Shown here one piece after another: positions 24,643-35,743 of a stretch of 44,583 nucleotides of DNA. The translations under genes and the position numbers were made by a program. The notes under the pieces are model-generated. The model saw nothing but the letters and a program-made list of their open reading frames with translations. It was not told the DNA's origin and did no database searches. Location: positions 1 through 44,583 of the forward strand of contig CANTFK010000486.1 in NCBI GenBank assembly GCA_947646735.1, in the 5' to 3' direction. The DNA is from Peronospora farinosa. Taxonomy: Eukaryota; Oomycota; Peronosporomycetes; Peronosporales; Peronosporaceae. Positions within the stretch are counted from its first letter, which is position 1, and each line of letters begins with the position of its first letter.

Positions 24643-25650
24643 GCTTACCTCTTCTGATTCCAACATCACATAGGCAGGTGTTTTGCTTACGGAAACAACC
24701 GTCCAGCTTGGAATTCGAGTAGTATATACTTGCCAACTCCATCGTCTGAAGCGTAGATATTTTGACGCCTGCTGCTGTGCGGCGTTTCTGGATTAGTATC
24801 AGTACTTCAAGTTGATATGGTAAGTCATAACAAGGCCCTTATAGTACTTTCTTGCCATCTTCAATGGAGGTGGCACCGCCTCTGTAAAGCCTTTATACCT
24901 AAATCATCGTAAATATGAGTATGCAAGTACATACATGTATGTACTGTATCCATACGTTATGGAGACGCCAGCTTATGTGTTATCAGGTTAGACCTCTAAA
25001 GGGGCCCCAGCAATAGCACGATGTATGGATAACTGTAGGCCAGATTGCTTGTCATTGTTCGTCAAGCAGATTTAACGTGGCAATGCAGCCGAGCCAACAC
25101 CTGGAATCCGGCAAGTGGGGACAATGTCAACGACCAATCGATATCGAATGATATCAACGTTGTGCCGTCTGCCAGCATTTGACTCACCATCATTATAATT
25201 GAGACCCAAGCACCCGATCTCCTCCATGGCACCGGCCACTAGCTGAGTTTTGATCATTATTCCTCCTGATCAAATCGAGTTTAGTACAACAAACGGGCTA
25301 ATAAGATTAATTCTTGGCCTTTTGGTCTTAGTCGTGCGCCTGGTCAGACAGAGCGACCGCTTCCGGTTGGATTGAGCATACCAATATCACTCGGGCACCG
25401 GAAGCAGATGATATTGAAGAAAGAATATCGACCCCAATTTCGACTTTTCTAGCGTATGATTTGAAATGCTACAATTGCATTTCATGATCATTAGACGTTT
25501 GACAGTCGTAAATGTGACTGGTGTTGTGACTGATGGAGTTAAGACAGCGCAAGAGGCTACTACATGTGGCGACGCGATTATCACCATTTTGCGGTGGCAC
25601 GGTCCTAAGAGTTAATACAACAGCGTGGTTGATACAGTATTAACTAAAAG
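24643..25650. other. Unassigned kilobase between LINE tail and lysyl-tRNA synthetase copy B
   Basis: About 1 kb without recognisable genes. Two short minus-strand frames, 25072-25257 (61 codons) and 25387-25587 (66 codons), match no family I know and have ordinary composition for chance frames. Small features include a tatgagtatgcaagtacata run around 24912 with repeated gta/cat steps and a ggggcccc palindrome near 25008. No LTR pair, tRNA or larger tandem repeat was seen. Confidence 0.5.
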
Positions 25651-25842
25651 CTGCTGAGGGTTTAATTACACGTAAGAAACTACAACTCTTGCAGATGAAG
25701 AAGAATTGGACCCTACTGCCTATTTTTTCAATCGTGTAAGTGAACTAGAAGGTGAACCCTTACCATCACAAATTTCATGTATCCATTTCGTTACCTGAAT
25801 TCCAAGAAAAATTTGGCAATGAAGAAGCTGGTAGTCATCACT
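25651..25842 (+). pseudogene. Lysyl-tRNA synthetase 5' fragment, pseudogene copy B
   Basis: Near-identical to the first 190 bp of copy A (from the ctgctgagg start at 20124), including DEEELDPTAYFFNRVSELEG and the shared extra T in cccttacc that breaks the frame. It differs by small changes such as an extra T in attttttcaatcg and gaagaagctgg for gtagaagctgg. Homology ends abruptly at catcact (25842). At that point copy A continues with gagaccgtctcag, whereas here a 20-bp tandem repeat begins. The continuation of this copy appears to be the inverted segment at 26033-26671. Confidence 0.85.
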
Positions 25843-25920
25843 CAGGCGGTTTTGACACCACTCAGGCGGTTTTGACACCACTCAGGCGGTTTTGACCCCA
25901 CTCTGGCCGATTCTGCATCG
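25841..25920. repeat. 20-bp tandem repeat at an inversion breakpoint
   Basis: Three copies of ctcaggcggttttgacacca (25841-25860, 25861-25880, and 25881-25900 with one change), followed by a degenerate fourth (25901-25920). The array starts exactly where lysyl-tRNA synthetase copy B loses homology. Its first bases (cactcag) nearly match the gene's own cactgag, so the repeat may have grown from, or been joined at, that short similarity. No known element was recognised. Confidence 0.9.
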
Positions 25921-26032
25921 ACCGTTTATATTGCTATGCGCGCGTCAAGTAATTCATCTAGTCATGGCTTATTACAGAGTCCGGTATCAGCCATGGCTTG
26001 ATTGTCCTAAATAGGGCAACTATTGCTCAGCA
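25921..26032. other. Short unassigned spacer inside the inverted block
   Basis: About 110 bp between the 20-bp repeats and the end of copy C. No coding similarity or repeat was seen. If the inversion described in the findings is real, this sequence originally lay between the synthetase and the acyl-CoA oxidase remnants. Confidence 0.4.
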
Positions 26033-26671
26033 GTCTAAAAAGCTTTCTTTCCGTGCATGATTACGAGCACAGTTTGTTTTTGTCGTCGCACCATGTACAC
26101 AAGTCCATCAATCACCAATTGCTTCAAATACAGCTTAAGATCCACACGCATGAACAAATTCATGTGCAGATCATTGTGATACGTAACAAAAGGTTTTGCA
26201 GCAGCACCTCCGACAATCATTTTCACCATTTGAGTCTCAACTTCCAAAAAGTTCTTATCGCACAAAAATCGACGAATGGCGTTTATGATCTTGGCTCAAG
26301 TGAAAATGCTCCACGCATGTCATCATTCATAATAAGATCCAATCACCTTTGACGATACCGTGTGTCCTGTTGAAGAGTGAGTCCAGTACGACTTTTTGAC
26401 AGCATGTGCACACAAGGAACCAATAGTACCAATTGTTGCGATAAATGGATAATTCACCCTTTTTGGATTTACCAGGGTACTCTTAGACCCCTAGGATATC
26501 TCCACGACGTAAAATGCTGTGGATTTTGATAGAAGCTTGGTCATTTTCATCGGATCCAATGTCCGACATTATTTGAAACTTTTTCCATCGGTACGAAGAT
26601 CATAAAAGACCAATTTCGCTCCAGAAGAACGTTTACTATGAAGTTGACCAGCAACTGAGACGGTCTCAGTG
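26033..26671 (-). pseudogene. Lysyl-tRNA synthetase middle part, inverted, pseudogene copy C
   Basis: Reading leftwards from 26671, this copy begins at cactgagaccg and runs through SVAG, KRSSGAKLVFYDLRTDGKSF, the OB-fold end EYPGKSKKGEL preceded by the same in-frame TAA as copy A (26483-26485), an RYRQR..LDLIMNDDMRGAF stretch, then FLEVETQMVKMIVGGAAAKP and HNDLHMNLFMRVDLKLYLKQ of the class II catalytic domain (frame 26265-26035). It reaches further into the gene than copy A, then diverges near 26090 and stops at 26035. It lacks everything before the cactgag point, which is exactly what copy B supplies in the opposite orientation. Frameshifts separate the pieces, so no enzyme can be made from it. 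Confidence 0.88.
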
Positions 26672-27105
26672 CTAGACGGACACGAAGCAACTGCGTTGCA
26701 CTTTCAGGGTATCACGAGCTGATCGGCCACACGACGATGTACGTGCTCATGTTCATAAAGATCCTAGGCTATTGTTCACGGACAAATATGGATAAAGATG
26801 GCCAAGGTGGCGCATGATTGGATGCTAAGCCCAGACGCAGATGGCGTGGGTCTAACGTGCGCGAACTAGAGACAACAGCCACGTACATTTCGAGTTCGCA
26901 ATCCAATCGCTTACGCTGAGGTCCATGAAGTGTGGCCTGGTGCTTTAGCACGTATCGCCAACTTTGGAGTGGTATATGCGAAATTGCTGCTTGGTAGGCA
27001 AGGACTACGGCGTGCACAACTTTATGATGCAGCTGCTTGACTTCGATACACGCGAGACGATACTTGGTGTGACGTTGGGCGACGCCGGCCCAATGATCTG
27101 ATTAA
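26672..27105 (+). pseudogene. Acyl-CoA oxidase middle region, pseudogene
   Basis: Successive pieces in changing frames follow acyl-CoA oxidase order: HEATALHFQG near 26683, a TTMYVLMFIKILG stretch near 26730, NVRELETTATYI near 26855 (the family has a TxVRGLETTATYD-like segment beside the flavin), WPGALARIANFGVVYAKLLL from 26934 (family KWWPG...A.VYA), then DYGVHNFMMQL and GVTLGDAGPMI to about 27100 (family DYGVH.F.v.lRd ... PGv.vGD.G.K). Several frameshifts and stops make it non-functional. It lies on the same strand as the C-terminal acyl-CoA oxidase remnant at 20850-21181 and covers a different part of the protein. Its left edge coincides with the inversion edge of synthetase copy C. Confidence 0.85.
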
Positions 27106-28489
27106 ACGATGTAGACAATGAATACTGTAGATTCTATATGTTCGCATCTTACGCAAAATGTGTCCGCGAGCGTTGCCCCCACGCCCTCAGTGTCGATAAA
27201 CGATCCTTTAGCAACGCCTTCTCGCGCGGTGCCACGCGTCCGTCTACTCCGCGAGCGTTGCCCACGCGCCCTTAGTGTCGATAAACAATCCTCTAGCAAC
27301 GCCCTCTCTCTCGGCGCCACGCGTCCGTATTCTCCGGGAGGGCAGCCGCCGCGCGTTCAGTGCCGATAAACGATCCTCTATAAACGCCTTCTCGCGTGGC
27401 GCCACACGTCCGTCTCCTCCGCGACGGCAGCCGCCGCGGCATTTTATCTGCATCTGAACATCCGCAGCCGCGCGCTCAGTGCCGATAAACGACAATCTAG
27501 TAACGCTTTCGCGCACGATTCAACGCATCCGTCTTCTCCAAGAGTGCAGCCCATGTCCGCTGAGTGCAGATAAATGTTCCTCTTGCAACGCCCTCTCGCT
27601 CGGCGCCACACGTCCGTCTCCTCCGCGACGGCAGCCGCCGCGGCATTTTATCTGCATCTGAACATCCGCAGCCGCGCGCTCAGTGCCGATAAACGACAAT
27701 CAAGTAACGATTTTGCGCGCAATTCAACGCGTCCGTCTTCTCCAATAGCGCAGCCCATGTCCGTTGAGTGCAGATAAATGTTTCTCTTGCAACGCCCTCT
27801 CGCTCGGCGCGACACGACCGTCTCCTCTGCGAGGGAAGCCGCCGCGGCATCCTTCTGCGTCTGAACCTTCGCATCCGCGCTCCGGCCGAAAAACGATCTT
27901 CTAGCAACGCCTTCTCGCGCGGCGCCACACATCCGTCTCCTCCGCGAGTGCAGCCGCCGCCCGCTCAGTGCCGATAAACGATCTTCTAGCAGCGCCTTCT
28001 TGCAGGGCGCAAGCGCCCGTCTCCTCCGCGAACGCGGCCGCCGAGGCATCCTTCTGCGTCTGAACCTCTGCTGCCGCGCGCTCAGGGCCAATAAACGATC
28101 CTCTAGCACCGCCTTCTCGCGCGGCGCCACGCGCCTGTCTCCTCCGCGAGAGCAGCCGCCGCGCGCTCAGTGCAGATAAACGATCCTCTAGCACCGCCTT
28201 CTCGCGCGGCGCCACGCGCCCATCTCCTCCGCGAGAGCAGCCGCCGCGCGCTCAGTGACGATAAATGGTCATATAGCACCACCTTCTCGCGCGGCGCCAC
28301 ACATCCTTCTCCTTCGCGAGCGCAGCCGCCGCCCGCTCAGTGCCAATAAAAGATCCTCTAGAATCGCCTTCTTGCGCGGCGCCACGCGCCCGTCTCCTCC
28401 GCGAACGCGGCTGCCTTGGCATCCTTCTGCGTCTGAACCTCTGCTGCCGCGCGCTCAGGGCCGATAAACGATTCTCTAGCAACAGCACC

Positions 28490-31436
28490 TCACGCGGCGT
28501 CACCCTCCGTCTCGTCCGCGAGCGCAGCCATCGCCTGCTCAGTGCAGATAAACGATCCTCTAGCACCGCCTTCTCGCGCGGCGCCACGCGCCTGTCTCCT
28601 CCGCGAGAGCAGCCGCCGCGCGCTCAGTGACGATAAATGGTCGTATAGCACCGCCTTCTCGCGGGGCGCTACGCGTCCGACTCCTCCGCGAAAGCGGCCG
28701 CCGCGGCATCCTCTACGTCTGAACCTCTGCTGTCGCGCGTTCAGTGCCGATAAACGATCTTCTAGCAACGCCCTCTCGTGCGGCGCCACACGTCCGTCTC
28801 CTCCGCGGCGGCAGCCGCCGCGGCATTTTATCTGCATCTGAACATCCGCAGCCGCGCGCTCAGTGCCGATAAACGACAATCAAGTAACGCTTTCGCGCGC
28901 AATTCAACGCGTCCGTCTTCTCCAAGAGCGCAGCCCATGTCCGTTGAGTGCAGATAAATGTTCCTCTTGCAACGCCCTCTCGCTCGGCGCGACACGACCG
29001 TCTCCTCTGCGAGGGAAGCCGCCGCGGCATCCTTCTGCGTCTGAACCTTCGCATCCGCGCTCCGGCCGAAAAACGATCTTCTAGCAACGCCTTCTCGAGC
29101 GGCGTCACACATCCGTCTCCTCCGCGAGTGCAGCCGCCGCCCGCTCAGTACCGATAAACGATCCTCTAGCAACGCCTTCTCGCGCATCGCCACACATCCT
29201 TCTCCTTCGCGAGCGCAGCCGCCGCCCGCTCAGTGCCAATATACGATCCTCTAGCATCGCCTTCTTGCGCGGCGCCACGCGCCCGTCTCCTCCGCGAACG
29301 CGGCTGCCTTGGCATCCTTCTGCGTCTGAACCTCTGCTGCCGCGCGCTCAGGGCCGATAAACGATTCTCTAGCAACAGCACCTCACGCGGCGCCACCCTC
29401 CGTCTCGTCCGCGAGCGCAGCCATCGCCTGCTCAGTGCAGATAAACGATCCTCTAGCACCGCCTTCTCGCGCGGCGCACCGCCCATCTCCTCCGCGAGAG
29501 CAGCCGCCGCCCGCTCAGTGCCAATAAAAGATCCTCTAGAATCGCCTTCTTGCGCGGCGCCACGCGCCCGTCTCCTCCGCGAACGCGGCTGCCTTGGCAT
29601 CCTTCTGCGTCTGAACCTCTGCTGCCGCGCGCTCAGGGCCGATAAACGATTCTCTAGCAACAGCACCTCACGCGGCGCCACCCTCCGTCTCGTCCGCGAG
29701 CGCAGCCATCGCCTGCTCAGTGCAGATAAACGATCCTCTAGCACCGCCTTCTCGCGCGGCGCCACGCGCCCATCTCCTCCGCGAGAGCAGCCGCCACGCG
29801 CTCAGTGACGATAAATGGTCATATAGCACCGCCTTCTCGCGCGGCGCCACGCATCCGTCTCCTCCGCGAGCGCAGCTGCCGCTCGCTCAGTGTTGATAAT
29901 AACGATCTTCTAGCAACGCCTTCTCGCGCGACGCCACCCTCCGTTTTCTCCGCGAGCGCAGCCGCCGCCCGCTCAGTTCGGATAAACGATTCTCTACTAC
30001 CGCCTTCTCGCACGGCGCCACGCGCCCATCTCCTCCGCGAGAGCAGCCGCCGCGCGCTCAGTGACGATAAATGGTCATATAGCACCGCCTTCTCGCGCGG
30101 CGCCACACATCCTTCTCCTTCGCGAGCGCAGCCGCCGCCCGCTCAGTGCCAATATACGATCCTCTAGCATCGCCTTCTTGCGCGGCGCCACGGCCGTCTC
30201 CTCCGCGAACGCGGCTGCCTTGGCATCCTTCTGCGTCTGAACCTCTGCTGCCGCGCGCTCAGGGCCGATAAACGATTCTCTAGCAACAGCACCTCACGCG
30301 GCGCCACCCTCCGTCTCGTCCGCGAGCGCAGCGCCGCCCGCTCAGTGCCAATAAAAGATCCTCTAGAATCGCCTTCTTGCGCGGCGCCACGCGCCCGTCT
30401 CCTCCGCGAACGTGGCTGCCTTGGCATCCTTCTGCGTCTAAACCTCTGCTGCCGCGCGCTCAGGGCCGATAAACGATTCTCTAGCAACAGCTCCTCACGC
30501 GGCGCCACCCTCCTTCTCCTTCGCGAGCGCAGCCATCGCCTGCTCAGTGCAGATAAACGATCCTCTAGCATCGCCTTCTTGCGCGGCGCCACGCGCCCGT
30601 CTCCTCCGCGAACGCGGCTGCCTTGGCATCCTTCTGCGTCTGAACCTCTGCTGCCGCGCGCTCAGGGCCGATAAACGATTCTCTAGCAACAGCTCCTCAC
30701 GCGGCGCCACCCTCCGTCTCGTCCGCGAGCGCAGCCATCGCCTGCTCAGTGCAGATAAACGATCCTCTAGCACCGCCTTCTCGCGCGGCGCCACGCGCCT
30801 GTCTCCTCCGCGAGCGCAGCCGCCGCCCGCTCAGTAACGATAAATGGTCGTATAGCACCGCCTTCTCGCGCGGCGCTACGCGTCCGACTCCTCCGCGAAA
30901 GCGGCCGCCGCGGCATCCTCTACTTCTGAACCTCTGCTGTCGCGCGTTCAGTGCCGATAAACGATCTTCTAGCAACGCCCTCTCGTGCGGCGCCACACGT
31001 CCGTCTCCTCCGCGGCGGCAGCCGCCGCGGCATTTTATCTGCATCTGAACATCCGCAGCCGCGCGCTCAGTGCCGATAAACGACAATCAAGTAACGCTTT
31101 CGCGCGCAATTCAACGCGTCCGTCTTCTCCAAGAGCGCAGCCCATGTCCGTTGAGTGCAGATAAATTTTCCTCTTGCAACGCCCTCTCGCTCGGCGCGAC
31201 ACGACCGTCTTCTCTGCGAGGGAAGCCGCCGCGGCATCCTTCTGCGTCTGAACCTTCGCATCCGCGCTCCGGCCGAAAAACGATCTTCTAGCAACGCCTT
31301 CTCGAGCGGCGTCACACATCCGTCTCCTCCGCGAGTGCAGCCGCCGCCCGCTCAGTACCGATAAACGATCTTCTAGCAACGCCTTCTTGCAGGGCGCAAG
31401 CGCCCGTCTCCTCCTCGAACGCGGCCGCCGAGGCAT
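28490..31436 (-). repeat. 2207-bp spaced higher-order duplication in the minisatellite
   Basis: The stretch from about 28490 to 29150 recurs almost unchanged at 30697-31360, an offset of 2207 bp, including the distinctive subfamily units with cattttatctgcatctgaac, the ccgaaaaacgatc variant and the ctcgagcggcgtc variant. A further local duplication with about 316-bp offset follows: cgctcggcgcgacacgaccg occurs near 31188 and again near 31505. Blocks of many units have thus been copied as wholes. Confidence 0.8.
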
Positions 31437-32390
31437 CCTTCTGCGTCTGAACCTTTGCTACCGCGCGCTCAGTGCTGACAAAGATCTTCTTGCAACGCCC
31501 TCTCGCTCGGCGCGACACGACCGTCTTCTCTGCGAGGGAAGCCGCCGCGGCATCCTTCTGCGTCTGAACCTTCGCATCCGCGCTCCGGCCGAAAAACGAT
31601 CTTCTAGCAACGCCTTCTCGAGCGGCGTCACACATCCGTCTCCTCCGCGAGTGCAGCCGCCGCCCGCTCAGTACCGATAAACGATCTTCTAGCAACGCCT
31701 TCTTGCAGGGCGCAAGCGCCCGTCTCCTCCTCGAACGCGGCCGCCGAGGCATCCTTCTGCGTCTGAACCTTTGCTACCGCGCGCTCAGTGCTGATAACGA
31801 TCTTCTAGCAACGCCTTCTCGCGCGGCGCCACCCTCCTTTTCTCCGCGAGCGCAGCCGCCGCCCGCTCAGTGCGGATAAACGATCCTCTAGCACCGCCTT
31901 CTCGCGCGGCGCCACACGCTCGTCTCGTCCGCGAGCACAGCCGCCGCCCGCTCAGTTCTGATAAACGATCTTCTAGCAACGCCTTCTCGCGCATCGCCAC
32001 GCGCCCGTCTCCTCCGCGAGAGCAGCTGCCGCCCGCTTAGTGCCGATAAACGATCCTCTAGCAGCGCCTTCTTGCGCGGCGACACACGCCCGTCTTCTTC
32101 GCGAACGCGGCCGCCGCGGCATCCTTCTGCGTCTGAACCTTCGCATCCGCGCGCTCAGTGCTGATAACGATCTTCTAGCAACGCCTTCTCGCGCGGCGCC
32201 ACCCTCCTTTTCTCCACGAGCGCAGCCGCCGCCCGCTCAGTGCGGATAAACGATCCTCTAGCACCGCCCTCTCGCGCGGCGCCACGCACCCGTCTCCTCC
32301 GTGAGCGCAGCTGCCGCTCGCTCAGTGTTGATAACGATCTTCTAGCAACGCCTTATCGCGCGGCGCCACCCTCCGTTTTCTCCGCGAGAG

Positions 32391-34350
32391 CAGCTGCCGC
32401 CCGCTCAGTGCCAATAAACGATCCTCTAGCAACACCTTCTTGCGCGGCGCCACGCGCCCGTCTCCTCCGCGAACGCGGCCGCCGTGGCATCCTTCTGCGT
32501 CTAAACCTCTGCTACCGCGCGCTCAGTGCCGATAAACGATCTTCTATCAACGCCACCCTCCGTCTCCTCCGCGAGCGCAGCCTCCGCCCGCTCAGTGACG
32601 ATAAACGATCCTCTACCACCGCCTTCTCGCACGGCGCCACGCGCCTGTCTCATCCGCGAGCGCAGACGCCGGTCGCTCAGTGCCGAAAAATGATCCTCTA
32701 GAAACTCCTTCTCGCGCGGCGCCACACATCCTTCTCCTTCGCGAGCGCAGCCGCCGCCCGATCAGTGGCAATAAATGATCCTCTAGCATCGCCTTCTTGC
32801 GCGGCGCCACACGTCCGTCTCCTCCGCGAGAGCAGCCGCCGCGCGCTCAGTGCGGATAAACGATTCTCTACTACCGCCTTCTCGCACGGCGCCACGCACC
32901 CGTCTCCTCCGCGAGAGCAGCTGCCGCCCGCTCAGTGCCAATAAACGATCCTCTAGCAACACCTTCTTGCGCGGCGCCACGCGCCCGTCTCCTCCGCGAA
33001 CGCGGCCGCCGTGGCATCCTTCTGCGTCTAAACCTCTGCTACCGCGCGCTCAGTGCCGATAAACGATCTTCTATCAACGCCACCCTCCGTCTCCTCCGCG
33101 AGCGCAGCCTCCGCCCGCTCAGTGACGATAAACGATCCTCTACCACCGCCTTCTCGCACGGCGCCACGCGCCTGTCTCATCCGCGAGCGCAGCCGCTGGT
33201 CGCTCAGTACCAATATACGATCCTCTAGCATCGCCTTCTTGCGCGGCGCCACACATCCTTCTCCTTCGCGAGCGCAGCCGCCGCCCGATCAGTGGCAATA
33301 AATGATCCTCTAGCATCGCCTTCTTGCGCGGCGCCACACGTCCGTCTCCTCCGCGAGAGCAGCCGCCGCGCGCTCAGTGCGGATAAACGATTCTATACTA
33401 CCGCCTTCTCGCACGGCGCCACGCACCCGTCTCCTCCGCGAGAGCAGCTGCCGCCCGCTCAGTGCCAATAAACGATCCTCTAGCAACGCCTTCTTGCGCG
33501 GCGCCACGCGCCCGTCTCCTCCGCGAACGCGGCCGCCGTGGCATCCTTCTGCGTCTGAACCTCTGCTACCGCGCGCTCAGTGCCGATAAACGATCTTCTA
33601 TCAACGCCACCCTCCGTCTCCTCCGCGAGCGCAGCCTCCGCCCGCTCAGTGACGATAAACGATCCTCTACCACCGCCTTCTCGCACGGCGCCACGCGCCT
33701 GTCTCATCCGCGAGCGCAGACGCCGGTCGCTCAGTGCCGAAAAAAGATCCTCTAGAAACCCTTCTCGCGCGGCGCCACACATCCTTCTCCTTCGCGAGCG
33801 CAGCCGCCGCCCGATCAGTGGCAATAAATGATCCTCTAGCATCGCCTTCTTGCGCGGCGCCACACGTCCGTCTCCTCCGCGAGAGCAGCCGCCGCGCGCT
33901 CAGTGCGGATAAACGATTCTCTACTACCGCCTTCTCGCACGGCGCCACGCACCCGTCTCCTCCGCGAGAGCAGCTGCCGCCCGCTCAGTGCCAATAAACG
34001 ATCCTCTAGCAACACCTTCTTGCGCGGCGCCACGCGCCCGTCTCCTCCGCGAACGCGGCCGCCGTGGCATCCTTCTGCGTCTAAACCTCTGCTACCGCGC
34101 GCTCAGTGCCGATAAACGATCTTCTATCAACGCCACCCTCCGTCTCCTCCGCGAGCGCAGCCTCCGCCCGCTCAGTGACGATAAACGATCCTCTACCACC
34201 GCCTTCTCGCAGGCGCCACGCGCCTGTCTCATCCGCGAGCGCAGCCGCTGGTCGCTCAGTACCAATATACGATCCTCTAGAAACTCCTTCTCGCGCGGCG
34301 CCACACATCCTTCTCCTTCGCGAGCAGCCGCCGCCCGATCAGTGGCAATA
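32391..34350 (-). repeat. 527-bp higher-order repeat, nearly four copies
   Basis: The marker cagctgccgcccgctcagtg occurs at 32391, 32918, 33445 and 33971, giving spacings of 527, 527 and 526 bp. Each block holds the same order of short and long units, including the unusual short form ttctatcaacgccaccctcc. The last block decays after about 34300. This is a younger amplification layer nested within the 85-bp array. Confidence 0.88.
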
Positions 34351-35743
34351 AAGATCCTCTAGCATCTCCTTCTTGCGCGGCGCCACACGTCCGTCTCCTC
34401 CGCGAGTGTAGCCGCCGCGCGCTCAGTGCGGATAAAAGATCCTCTAGCACCGCCTTCTCGCGCGGCGCCACGCGCCCGTCGCCTTCGCGAACGCAGCCAC
34501 CGCGGTGGCATCGTTCTGCATCTGAACCTTTGCTGCCGCGCGCTCAGTGCCGATAAAAGATCATTTATCAACGCCTTCTCGCGCGGCGCCACCCTCCGTT
34601 TCCTCCGCAGGCGCCGCTGCCCGCTCAGTGCCAATAAACGATCTTCTAGCATCGCCTTCTGCGGCGCCACGCGCTGTTCCTCCGCGAACGCAGCCGCCGC
34701 GCGCTCAGTGCCGATAAACAATCTTCTAGCAACGACTTCTCGCGCGGCGCCACGCGCCCGTCTCCTCCGCGAGCGCAGCCGCCGCCCGCTTAGTGCCGAT
34801 AAACGATCCTCTAGCACCGCCTTCTCGCGTGGCGCCACACGTCCGTCTCCTCCGCGAGCGCAGACGCCGCCCGCTTAGTGCCAATAAACGATCCTCTAGC
34901 ATCGCCTTCTTGCGCGGCGCCACGCGCCCGTCTCCTCCGCGAACGCAGCCACCGCGGCATCCTTCTGCGTCTGAACCTTCGCAGCCGCGCGCTCAGTGCT
35001 GATAACGATCTTCTAGCAACGCCTTCTCGCGCGGCGCCACACGTCCGTCTCCTCCGCGAGCGCAGCCGCCGCCCGCTCAGTGCCGATAAATGATCCTCTA
35101 GCATCGCCTTCTCGCGCGGCGCCACACGTCCGTCTCCTCCGCGAGCGCAGCCGCTGCCCGCTCAGTGCGGATAAACGATCTTCTACCAACGCCTTCTCGC
35201 GCGGCGCCACGCGCCCATCTCCTCCGCGAGGCAGCTGCCGCCCGCTCAGTGCCAATAAACGATCCTCTAGCACCGCCTTCTCATGGGCATCCTTCTGCGT
35301 CTAAACCTCTGCACGCGCGCTCAGTGCCGATAAACGATCTTCTATCAACGCCACCCTCCGTCTCCTCCGCGAGCGCAGCCCCGCCCGCTAGTGCGGATAA
35401 ACGATCCTCTACCACCGCCTTCTCGCGCGGCGCCACGCGCCTGTCTCCTCCGCGAGGCAGCCGCCGCCGCTAGTGCCATAAACGATCCTCTAAAACCCTC
35501 TCGGGCGCCACACATCCTTCTCCTTCGCGAGCGCAGCGCCGCCCGCTCAGTGCCAATAAAGATCCTCTAGAACGCCTTCTGCGCGGCGCCACACGTCCGT
35601 CTCCTCCGCGAGAGCAGCCGCCGCGCGCTCAGTGCGGATAAAAGATCCTCTAGCACCGCCTTCTCGCGGGCGCCACGCGCCCGTCGCCTCCGCGAGCGCA
35701 GCCACCGCGTGATCGTTCTGCATCGATTGCTGCCGCGCGCTCA

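Noticed and set aside
24643..25650. Two minus-strand frames (25072-25257 and 25387-25587) as genes
   Set aside because: Short, without recognisable domains, and located in a region of gene scraps; nothing beyond an open frame supports them.
25841..25920. CRISPR or transposon terminal repeats
   Set aside because: Only three direct 20-bp copies without spacers or an inverted partner; better explained as filler at a breakpoint.
26655..26669. Palindrome ctgagac/c/gtctcag as a regulatory operator
   Set aside because: It is also in copy A (20315-20329), where it is simply part of the synthetase coding sequence.
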